A stretch of DNA of 8,163 nt from the NCBI GenBank assembly GCA_001799045.1, contig MGRY01000118.1:1394-9556 (forward strand). The letters run 5' to 3'. A program made the translations under genes and the position numbers. The notes below the pieces were generated by a model, which was not told the origin of the DNA, searched no databases, and worked only from the letters and a program-made list of their open reading frames with translations. Below are positions 1 to 6,411 of the stretch, in pieces. Every line of letters starts with the position of its first letter. Position 1 is the first letter of the stretch. The DNA comes from Deltaproteobacteria bacterium RIFCSPLOWO2_02_56_12 (lineage in GTDB: Bacteria; Desulfobacterota; Binatia; UBA9968).

Positions 1-117
1 AATGTACGGATACACCACGATCAAAATCGACCAGTGGATCTCAAGCTCGTTGGGATAGATAAACCCGGTGACCTCCTGTGAAAGCTCTGACAATCTTTTT
101 ACCAATTCTGGGTTCAT
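1..117 (-). CDS. NrfD-like quinone-interacting membrane subunit (N-terminal part only)
   Basis: Only the first 39 residues are visible; the gene continues past the left edge. The start reads MNPELVKRLSELSQEV, followed by a YPNELEIHW segment and then the beginning of a hydrophobic helix (SILIVVYPYI). An amphipathic start leading to 'NELEIHWSILIVVYPY' is characteristic of NrfD/PsrC-family integral membrane proteins, which usually have 8-10 transmembrane helices and bind menaquinone. The ATG overlaps the stop of the upstream iron-sulfur gene in an ATGA arrangement (4 bases shared), so translational coupling is likely and the start is secure. A GAGGTG-like purine stretch lies just upstream, inside the end of the preceding gene. 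In context it would be the membrane anchor of a complex with the iron-sulfur protein and the octaheme cytochrome. The family call is moderately secure, because most of the protein cannot be seen. Confidence 0.75.
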   Translation of the reverse strand, partial: MNPELVKRLSELSQEVTGFIYPNELEIHWSILIVVYPYI

Positions 118-854
118 CGCACCTCCCCGTCGAGCTCGGCGTAATACACCTTGGGTTCAGTATTGAGATGGGGCTTCAGCACATGGATCTTGTTGATCCG
201 CGTAAAGCGCACAAGCCGACTTGCCATGCTCTTTAAATCCCCGAAAATCCGCGCCTGCGTCGGGCACACCTCGACGCAGGCGGGAAGCATCCCTTTGACG
301 ATCCTGTGGTAACAGAACGTACATTTGTCTGCAGTCCGAGTCTCCGGGTGGAGATAGCGCGCCCCGTACGGGCACGCCTGAATGCAGTATCTGCATCCGA
401 TGCAGCGCTTGGAATCCACCAGGACAACGCCGTCTTCCGTTGCGAAGGTCGCCCCCACGGGACAGACCTGGACGCATGGGGGATTATCACACTGGTTGCA
501 GAGTTTCGGAACAAAGAAACTTCTTAGGACATCCGTCTCCTCCGCCCTGGGTTTTTCTTTTTGAGCCTCAATGCTCGCAACCGTAACACTGCCATCCCTC
601 TTTATGACGTATCGTTCCACCCAGGTCCGGCAAAAGAAGGGCTCCTTGGGCACATTGTTTTCCTTCTTGCAGGCCTCGATACACAAGCCGCACCCAATAC
701 ACTTTCCTATATCAACGCCCATTCCGTAGAGGTGATTGGCTGGATCATATTTTCCGTTCCCGGGTTTTGCCTGGGCGTCCTTCAGAAGGTGCCGAAACAC
801 TCCGGCGGCGGGAAAAAACAAAATGGCATTTTTTATGAACTTTCTTCTATTCAT
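114..854 (-). CDS. Tat-exported 4x[4Fe-4S] ferredoxin-like electron-transfer subunit
   Basis: This 246-residue protein is of the NrfC/PsrB/DsrO/HmcB type. It begins with a twin-arginine signal (NRRKFIK at residues 2-8), then a hydrophobic stretch (about 10-20) and a possible cleavage site near AQA (27-29), so the folded protein should act in the periplasm. Four cysteine clusters give 16 ligands: C52/55/58/62, C119/122/127/131, C151/154/157/161 and C178/181/193/197. Clusters two and three end in CPVGA and CPYGA, as expected for bacterial 4Fe-4S dicluster proteins. C75 is an additional cysteine. The frame is open upstream to 986, but that extension overlaps the cytochrome gene and would bury the Tat motif 44 residues inside the protein, so the ATG at 854 is chosen. 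An AGAGG sequence lies about 13-14 bases before it. The gene starts 8 bases after the octaheme cytochrome gene and overlaps the NrfD gene by 4 bases. Its likely role is to relay electrons between the NrfD subunit and the hemes. Confidence 0.9.
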   Translation of the reverse strand: MNRRKFIKNAILFFPAAGVFRHLLKDAQAKPGNGKYDPANHLYGMGVDIGKCIGCGLCIEACKKENNVPKEPFFCRTWVERYVIKRDGSVTVASIEAQKEKPRAEETDVLRSFFVPKLCNQCDNPPCVQVCPVGATFATEDGVVLVDSKRCIGCRYCIQACPYGARYLHPETRTADKCTFCYHRIVKGMLPACVEVCPTQARIFGDLKSMASRLVRFTRINKIHVLKPHLNTEPKVYYAELDGEVR

Positions 855-862
855 AATCGTAA

Positions 863-1606
863 TTACATCCTCTCGGGCCGATGTGGGTAATGGCATTCCC
901 AGCAGAGAAATCTCTCTCCATGGGTGGCGAGGTCTATCTTGGGCGCATCCTTTCGGTCGGATTCCTTCCTGTGACACTTTCCACAAAATTCCCGTGTATC
1001 AGGCTTGGTCGGCCGGACACTCCTCGGACTGACCTTATGCTTCTCCGGAACGTTGTGACAGCTCGTGCAGCCGATGAGAGCGTGCGGAGAGACGGTTTTT
1101 ATGCTGGCGATTTGCGCATGACAGGCGGAACACTCCCGAGGAGTCTGTGACGGCACCGGGTCATGAGGGTTGTGACACGTTATACAAGCCTTAAGCGGAT
1201 TGTGGAGAACCGGATTGATCTGGGGAAAGCCGGTGGGTCTTGACTGATCATAAGCGTGACAGAAGACACAGAAGTCTCTTCCCCCCGACATTGCGGGCTT
1301 GTTGGCGGGATTCTCTATATGCGACTGCGCGGGCCCATGACACGTTTCACAGTTAACGGTCTTATGATAACCCGCCTTCTTTTTTTCCGCCTTGTCACCG
1401 TGGCAATTTCCGCAAATAGTCGCGCCCGCGAACACAATATTTTTCGCAGTTTCTCTTTCTACCGTGGATTGTCGATGGAATCGCCCGTCTGTCAGAGAGG
1501 ACGGGAGGATGAAATATCTTACGGTGACGACACCGGTAATGATAACCGCGATGACCACCGCAAGCCTTTTGATCTGCTCAGGAATTCTCTTCAACATATC
1601 CTTCAT
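863..1606 (-). CDS. Membrane-anchored octaheme c-type cytochrome
   Basis: From the chosen start the protein has 247 residues. An N-terminal hydrophobic segment (about 15-34, LAVVIAVIITGVVTVRYFIL) has charged residues before it and no clear cleavage site, so it is probably an uncleaved anchor with the heme domain in the periplasm. Eight CXXCH motifs start near residues 65, 86, 113, 141, 159, 180, 208 and 235. Nine further histidines are available as distal ligands, enough for bis-His coordination of all eight hemes. The pairing CETCHGPAQ is typical of the cytochrome c3/c554-like multiheme superfamily. The frame is open to an ATG at 1651, but that codon would lie upstream of the transcription start predicted from the sigma-54-like site, so 1606 is preferred. 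An ATG at 1597 is a further option. Ribosome-binding sequences are weak for all three. It is first in an operon with the iron-sulfur and NrfD genes and is the likely heme subunit of that complex, comparable in composition to Geobacter Cbc4. The precise family is uncertain. Confidence 0.87.
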   Translation of the reverse strand: MKDMLKRIPEQIKRLAVVIAVIITGVVTVRYFILPSSLTDGRFHRQSTVERETAKNIVFAGATICGNCHGDKAEKKKAGYHKTVNCETCHGPAQSHIENPANKPAMSGGRDFCVFCHAYDQSRPTGFPQINPVLHNPLKACITCHNPHDPVPSQTPRECSACHAQIASIKTVSPHALIGCTSCHNVPEKHKVSPRSVRPTKPDTREFCGKCHRKESDRKDAPKIDLATHGERFLCWECHYPHRPERM

Positions 1607-1652
1607 CTTTTCTGTAACAACTGAACGACATGGCAGTCTGTTTTTTTCCATT

Positions 1653-1666
1653 AATCACGCATGATT
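1653..1666. repeat. 14-bp dyad overlapping the -12 element
   Basis: The plus strand reads AATCACGCATGATT: perfect 5-base arms (AATCA/TGATT) separated by four bases. It covers the -12 half of the proposed sigma-54 promoter, where a bound repressor could block polymerase. It is not a canonical FNR site (TTGAT-N4-ATCAA), because the arms are in the opposite sense. A dyad this short can arise by chance. Confidence 0.3.
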
Positions 1667-1673
1667 TATGCCA
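1658..1673 (-). promoter_or_regulatory. Candidate sigma-54 promoter of the octaheme-FeS-NrfD operon
   Basis: On the minus strand the site reads TGGCATAAATCATGCG. The essential GG and GC are 10 bases apart, and the -24 half TGGCATA is a full match. Against TGGCAYRNNNNTTGCW there are two mismatches: the first T of TTGC is A, and the last base is G. With its flank it shares TTTGGCATAA with the stronger site upstream of malate dehydrogenase. The predicted transcription start is near 1647, which gives a leader of about 41 bases to the ATG at 1606 and rules out the ATG at 1651. Confidence 0.5.
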
Positions 1674-1706
1674 AAGTGTAAAAACCTCTAAGTGGTGAAT
1701 CTTACG

Positions 1707-1738
1707 AAAAAAAACAATCAGCCCGGAGCACTAGGATT
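1707..1738 (-). terminator. Candidate rho-independent terminator after the mdh-gltA-pycB operon
   Basis: On the minus strand an AATC...GATT stem, extended by AG/CT across a two-base bulge, encloses a GC-rich loop. One base later comes a run of eight T. The stem is short and imperfect. A second small stem (GGGC/GCCC) lies about 50 bases earlier, without its own T run. The location, about 75 bases after the pycB stop and before the next promoter, is right for an operon end. Confidence 0.4.
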
Positions 1739-1813
1739 CTCACTTTTGGGAATGGGCAATCCCGCCCTGCCTGAGCTGACTTAGCCGGAATGGCGTCGAC
1801 AGCAGAAAAACGA

Positions 1814-3187
1814 TCAAACAGCATCCGCGCTTTGAGAAGTGACTTGTTTTTGGGATCGCCAGAGGAAGAACTCCTTGGCGATCTCCGGGAACAGGGCATA
1901 GGAAAGCACATCCTCTTCATCGCCGGCCAGAGAGCCGATCTCTTTTCGCGCCTGCTCCATCCCCGGCTTGAGAAGATCCGCCGGCCGACAGCTTATCGGC
2001 TCCTTTTTCCCCAGCACCTTTTGCCTGACCTCCTCGCTGACCGGGCCCGGCGGCTGACCGTATAGCCCCATCACGTAATTCCGGGTCTCCGTAGTGACCA
2101 CTGAATAACGCTTGCCAGTCATGACGTTGACCGTAGCCTGGGATCCCACGATCTGGCTTGTGGGAGTCACCAGCGGAGGATAACCAAGATCTTTTCTCAC
2201 CGCTTGCACCTCATTCAAAACCGCCTCCAGCTTATCCTCCGCCTTCTGCTGCCGCAGTTGACTGACCAGATTGGAGAACATGCCGCCCGGAATCTGGGAT
2301 TCCATGATATCGGCATGGATCTGGCTGCTCACCGGACTATCGAAATCCGCATACTTGGCACGCACCGTGCGAAAATGTTCCGCAATCTCCCCCAAAAGCC
2401 TCAAACTCAGGCCCGTATCATAAGGAGTCCCGCGCAAGGCCACTACCGTGGCCTCGGTGGCCGGCTGCGAGGTCCCCTGAGACATGGGAGAGATAGCTGT
2501 GTCGATGATATCCACTCCTGCCTCTACCGCCATGATGTAGGTCATGGGGGCCATGCCTGTGGTGCAGTGAGAATGGAGGTGAATCGGAAGCCTAATCCGC
2601 TCCTTCAACCGGCGAATAAGCTCGCAGCCCACGTAGGGCGAGAGCAACCCTGCCATGTCTTTCACGCAAAGCACATCCGTCCCCATCTCTACCAAGCGCT
2701 CCCCCAAACGCACAAAGTAGTCCACCGTGTGAACCGGGCTTATCGTGTAGCAAAGCGCCGCTTCGAGGATCTTCCCGCTCCTCTTGACGGCTTCAATCGC
2801 TGTCTTCATATTCCGCACATCGTTCATCGCGTCGAAAACCCTAAAGACATCGATGCCATTCTCAGCAGCCTTCTCGACGAAGCGTTCCACCACGTCATCC
2901 GGATAGTTGTGATAGCCGACAACGTTCTGACCCCGCAGCAGCATCTGCATACGCGTCTTCGGCATCGCCCGGCGAATGAGACGCAAGCGCTCCCATGGGC
3001 ACTCCTTGAGATAGCGCAAAGTGGTATCGAAGGTGGCCCCGCCCCACATCTCCACCGACCAAAATCCCACCTGGTCGAGCTTCTCCGCTATGGGCAGCAT
3101 ATCCTCGGTGCGCATGCGCGTGGCCAACAACGATTGGTGCGCATCGCGCAATACTGTCTCGGTAAGCTCAATCTTCTTCGCTGTCAT
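1814..3187 (-). CDS. pycB: Pyruvate carboxylase subunit B / oxaloacetate decarboxylase alpha-type carboxyltransferase, without biotinyl domain
   Basis: This 457-residue protein has the carboxyltransferase TIM barrel (about residues 5-275) followed by the conserved PYC/OADA C-terminal domain (about 295-440). Metal-site residues are visible: D15 in RDAHQS, K176 in CVKDMAG (the lysine that is carbamylated in this family), and H205 and H207 in HLHSH. The segments GATFDTTLRYL, FRVFDAMND and SQGTSQPATE are also diagnostic. The enzyme moves a carboxyl group between carboxybiotin and pyruvate/oxaloacetate. Full-length OadA or single-chain pyruvate carboxylase ends in a biotinyl domain with an AMKM-like motif. 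Here the protein stops after about residue 457 and only about 100 bases of non-homologous sequence follow, so biotin carrier and biotin carboxylase must come from other genes. Lying 21 bases after citrate synthase with a strong AGGAGG five bases before the ATG, it probably makes oxaloacetate for the cycle. Decarboxylation (the oadA role) cannot be excluded from sequence alone. Confidence 0.93.
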   Translation of the reverse strand: MTAKKIELTETVLRDAHQSLLATRMRTEDMLPIAEKLDQVGFWSVEMWGGATFDTTLRYLKECPWERLRLIRRAMPKTRMQMLLRGQNVVGYHNYPDDVVERFVEKAAENGIDVFRVFDAMNDVRNMKTAIEAVKRSGKILEAALCYTISPVHTVDYFVRLGERLVEMGTDVLCVKDMAGLLSPYVGCELIRRLKERIRLPIHLHSHCTTGMAPMTYIMAVEAGVDIIDTAISPMSQGTSQPATEATVVALRGTPYDTGLSLRLLGEIAEHFRTVRAKYADFDSPVSSQIHADIMESQIPGGMFSNLVSQLRQQKAEDKLEAVLNEVQAVRKDLGYPPLVTPTSQIVGSQATVNVMTGKRYSVVTTETRNYVMGLYGQPPGPVSEEVRQKVLGKKEPISCRPADLLKPGMEQARKEIGSLAGDEEDVLSYALFPEIAKEFFLWRSQKQVTSQSADAV

Positions 3188-3208
3188 CGCTCCCTCCTAA
3201 ACCGGGCC

Positions 3209-4564
<1,356 letters not shown>

Positions 4565-4570
4565 GGCTCA

Positions 4571-4576
4571 CCTCCT
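4571..4576 (-). promoter_or_regulatory. Ribosome binding site of gltA
   Basis: The minus strand shows AGGAGG directly after the TAA of mdh and six bases before the gltA ATG. The arrangement supports cotranscription and efficient re-initiation. Confidence 0.85.
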
Positions 4577-5524
4577 TTAACTCGCTTTAGCAACCTCCGA
4601 TCTATGCATCAACTCCACCAGCTCCTTGACAGCAGCCGCCGACTTCTGGAGGGCGGCCATCTCTTCGTGGCTGAGTTTGACCTCGATTACTTGTTCTACC
4701 CCTTTGGCACCAAGCTTGACCGGCACACCAACACAGAGACCACGAATTCCATATTCGCCCTCTAAATAGCTGCAACCGGGAAGAATTCTCTTCCTGTCTA
4801 AAAGGATAGACTCGGCCATCTCCACGATGGCAGCAGAGGGAGCATAGTAGGCGCTTCCTGCCTTGAGGAGTTTGACAATCTCACCGCCTCCATCCCTTGT
4901 GCGCTGGACGATGCGGTCAATCTTTTCCCCCTCCAGGAGATCCGTTATGGGCACCCCCGCCACTGTGGTGGTGTGAACCAGAGGTACCATCGTGTCCCCA
5001 TGCCCACCCAGGACATAGGCCTGCACTTCCTCCACGGAAACGTTAAGCTCCTGAGCGATAAAGGTACGAAAGCGGGCCGTGTCTAAAACCCCGGCCATGC
5101 CAAAGAGCCGGCTACGTGGGAATCTACTTAACTCAAGGGCTGCCTGCGTCATCGCATCAAGAGGATTGGTGACCATGAGAATGATGGAGTGCGGGGAGAA
5201 ACGAACAACCTCGCCGATGATGCTGCTAACAATTTTCAGATTGGTCAGAACCAGATCATCGCGCGACATCCCGGGCTTGCGGGGGACTCCTGCGGTGACG
5301 ATGACCAGGTCTGAGCCGGCAGTCTCGTCGTAGCCGTTGCTGCCCACGATCTTAGCATCGGAGCCTACCAGAGGGCCCGATTCCAGGATATCCAGGGCCT
5401 TGCCTTGGGGCAGATCAGGAATCACATCCGTCAAGACGACATCGGCGTAGCCGAGCTCGAAGATTCTCTGCGCCGTAGTGGCCCCGACATTCCCAGCACC
5501 AACAACGGTTACCTTTTTACGCAT
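4577..5524 (-). CDS. mdh: NAD-dependent malate dehydrogenase (LDH-like type)
   Basis: This 315-residue enzyme interconverts malate and oxaloacetate in the cytosol. The N-terminal Rossmann fold shows GAGNVG at 9-14, with D33 at the end of beta-2, expected to bind the adenosine ribose of NAD and select NAD over NADP. R82 in the PRKPGMSRDDL loop marks malate dehydrogenase; lactate dehydrogenases have Gln there. R88, N120 (VTNPLD), R151 (LDTARF) and catalytic H175 (GGHGDT) complete the active site. D148 in LDTARF is the expected partner of H175. The length matches the 310-320 residues of the bacterial tetrameric LDH-like MDH group. The reading frame opens at a GTG at 5533, but that codon sits inside the AGGAGG. 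The ATG at 5524, eight bases after AGGAGG, is the clear start. It is first in the operon, about 117 bases downstream of the predicted sigma-54 transcription start. Confidence 0.96.
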   Translation of the reverse strand: MRKKVTVVGAGNVGATTAQRIFELGYADVVLTDVIPDLPQGKALDILESGPLVGSDAKIVGSNGYDETAGSDLVIVTAGVPRKPGMSRDDLVLTNLKIVSSIIGEVVRFSPHSIILMVTNPLDAMTQAALELSRFPRSRLFGMAGVLDTARFRTFIAQELNVSVEEVQAYVLGGHGDTMVPLVHTTTVAGVPITDLLEGEKIDRIVQRTRDGGGEIVKLLKAGSAYYAPSAAIVEMAESILLDRKRILPGCSYLEGEYGIRGLCVGVPVKLGAKGVEQVIEVKLSHEEMAALQKSAAAVKELVELMHRSEVAKAS

Positions 5525-5532
5525 AGCCCTCA

Positions 5533-5538
5533 CCTCCT
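5533..5538 (-). promoter_or_regulatory. Ribosome binding site that fixes the mdh start
   Basis: AGGAGG on the minus strand, eight bases before the ATG at 5524. Its last G begins the in-frame GTG at 5533, so that GTG cannot be the start used with this site. Confidence 0.85.
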
Positions 5539-5567
5539 CTGAATCGTATTTTTGGACGCCACGATCC

Positions 5568-5581
5568 GCGTGACATCACGC
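5568..5581. repeat. Short palindrome in the mdh leader
   Basis: GCGTGACATCACGC: perfect six-base arms with two bases between them, about 44 bases before the mdh start codon. The two-base centre makes an RNA hairpin poor, so a protein-binding dyad is more likely if it has a role. The spacing is too short for a Crp/FNR site. Confidence 0.3.
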
Positions 5582-5651
5582 TGCTAGTTGCAATTGCTTA
5601 ATAGAAATCCGCGCCCCTCTCGTGCTGACTCGCGCTCAAGGTAAAATAATG

Positions 5652-5667
5652 AGCAAATCTTATGCCA
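5652..5667 (-). promoter_or_regulatory. Sigma-54 (RpoN) promoter of the mdh-gltA-pycB operon
   Basis: On the minus strand the site reads TGGCATAAGATTTGCT and matches the sigma-54 consensus TGGCAYRNNNNTTGCW at every specified position, with GG and GC separated by exactly 10 bases. Nine fixed and three two-fold positions make a chance match about 1 in 2 million per site. The predicted start is near 5641, giving a leader of about 117 bases. Sigma-54 promoters require an ATP-dependent enhancer-binding activator. No activator gene is in the window. Confidence 0.8.
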
Positions 5668-5670
5668 AAT

Positions 5671-5686
5671 AATTCCAATAAGAATT
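5671..5686. repeat. Inverted repeat just upstream of the -24 element
   Basis: AATTCCAATAAGAATT: perfect five-base arms AATTC/GAATT around six bases, four bases upstream of the sigma-54 -24 box in AT-rich DNA. It may be an operator or a bending site; AT-rich composition makes chance occurrence easy. Confidence 0.3.
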
Positions 5687-5770
5687 TCTAATGATATAGA
5701 TAAAAAAAACTGCATGGCGTGTGTAGAAAGTAGCGTGAATCAAGAAAAATCCCCGCGACCAGGGCAAGGC

Positions 5771-5790
5771 GAAATAAAAGGGCGGTCCCT
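5771..5790 (-). terminator. Weak terminator-like hairpin after the triheme cytochrome gene
   Basis: On the minus strand AGGG-ACCG-CCCT forms a four-base-pair stem followed by TTTTATTT. The stem is short. Its AGGGAC arm can also pair with GTCCCT about 50 bases upstream on that strand, so alternative folds compete. Confidence 0.25.
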
Positions 5791-5867
5791 CACCTGTTCT
5801 ATAGTAGAAACAGCTCTTCGCAGACTTGCGAGATGGAAAGGGACATTTTCTCTCATGTGAGAAGAGC
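5785..5867. repeat. Cluster of nested and crossing inverted repeats
   Basis: Five complementary pairs lie within 83 bases: GTCCCT (5785-5790) with AGGGAC (5839-5844); CTGTT-CT (5794-5800) with AG-a-AACAG (5806-5813); TCGCA (5818-5822) with TGCGA (5827-5831); GCTCTTC (5813-5819) with GAAGAGC (5861-5867); and TTCTC (5848-5852) with GAGAA (5859-5863). The first and fourth pairs cross, implying alternative folds or a pseudoknot if transcribed. The cluster lies about 145-225 bases upstream of the predicted mdh transcription start, where enhancer sites for sigma-54 activators usually sit. Confidence 0.45.
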
Positions 5868-5922
5868 CGCTGGCGCCTGATCGCCCCGCATTACGGCCGA
5901 TGAAGCGCGGAATGGCTGCCGG

Positions 5923-6282
5923 CTATTTCTTTCTGTGACACCGGTTACAGCTCTTGGCGTCTTTGGTGGCAAATGCCTTTGTCCCTTCGTGGCATTTCCC
6001 GCAGGACTCGCCCTCGTTGAGCTTCGCCATCTTCATTTGGGCAGGATCAGCCATTTTTTTCATCTGAAAAATTTTAGTGTGGCAATCGGGACACGCGAGC
6101 TTCTTCTCCGTCACATGGAACTTGTGACTGAAAGGCACCGCTCCCAAGGGATTCTTCTCCCCGTAAGAGAAATCTTTTGGAACAGGGACCTCTGCCCCCA
6201 CTGCGAGGTTTTGGCCCAGCCATAAAACAATAACGGCAAACGCCATTACTGCGCCCACAAAAGAGAGATGTCTGAAATTCAT
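5923..6282 (-). CDS. Periplasmic triheme cytochrome c7-type protein
   Basis: This 119-residue protein has a Sec signal peptide (hydrophobic 8-22, likely cleavage after AVGA, residue 30), leaving a mature protein of about 89 residues. Three heme motifs are present: CPDCH (64-68), CGKCH (94-98) and CNRCH (112-116). The FSHKFH motif (51-56) before the first heme supplies distal ligands and is typical of the class III / c7-type cytochrome family. The mature part has only five histidines, three proximal and two possible distal, so one heme cannot be bis-His within the chain. A Met-rich stretch (M74, M77, M83, M85) could provide the sixth ligand, as reported for c7-like domains with one His-Met heme. 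The sequence is lysine-rich, as in PpcA-like periplasmic electron shuttles. AAAGGAG lies nine bases before the ATG. It follows the large cytochrome gene by 129 bases, without an obvious terminator, so cotranscription is possible. Confidence 0.92.
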   Translation of the reverse strand: MNFRHLSFVGAVMAFAVIVLWLGQNLAVGAEVPVPKDFSYGEKNPLGAVPFSHKFHVTEKKLACPDCHTKIFQMKKMADPAQMKMAKLNEGESCGKCHEGTKAFATKDAKSCNRCHRKK

Positions 6283-6411
6283 TGATGTGTGCTCCTTTCC
6301 ATTTTTTTCTTCCCTTTTTTAAACCAGTGGTTCTGCGAACACAAGCCTAAACTTTCACTAGCTTCCCCTTCTTCCAAAGTGACGCGACCTCGTAAAAGAG
6401 AAAACGGTTAC
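6283..6411. other. 129-bp intergenic region before the triheme cytochrome
   Basis: On the minus strand it contains AACCA-C-TGGTT, a short dyad (6325-6335), and A-rich tracts before the ribosome binding site. A weak sigma-70-like pair (TTGTGT, 17 bases, TAAAAA) can be drawn but matches poorly. No convincing terminator or sigma-54 site (GG-N10-GC) was found. Confidence 0.5.

Larger units (their letters stand above)
5525..5922. other. 398-bp non-coding region between mdh and the triheme cytochrome gene
   Basis: I see no credible gene on either strand here. It holds the leader and sigma-54 promoter of mdh (5525-5667), an AT-rich segment with an inverted repeat (5671-5686), a T8 tract on the minus strand (5702-5709) without a good stem, and a cluster of inverted repeats at 5779-5867. 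It also contains the unmarked 3' end of the cytochrome transcript. Confidence 0.8.

Noticed and set aside
855..986. N-terminal extension of the iron-sulfur protein
   Set aside because: The extra 44 residues overlap the end of the octaheme cytochrome gene out of frame and would place the twin-arginine motif far from the N-terminus.
1702..1920. Small minus-strand open frame overlapping the end of pycB, possibly a frameshifted biotinyl domain
   Set aside because: Its translation lacks any MKM-type biotinylation motif and most of it is an alternate-frame shadow of pycB.
5525..5533. GTG start giving malate dehydrogenase three more residues
   Set aside because: The GTG is part of the AGGAGG(TG) ribosome binding site itself; the ATG at 5524 has ideal spacing.
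5568..5581. Crp/FNR-type binding site at GCGTGACATCACGC
   Set aside because: The arms resemble GTGA/TCAC, but the spacer is two bases where this family needs about six.
5785..5867. Known riboswitch class such as cyclic di-GMP (GEMM)
   Set aside because: Several stems can be drawn, but I could not find the conserved core bases of GEMM or another class I know on either strand, and on the minus strand the segment lies upstream of the predicted promoter.
6283..6411. Sigma-54 site before the triheme cytochrome
   Set aside because: The nearest candidates have GG to GC spacing of 9 or 11 bases, not 10, which normally abolishes function.
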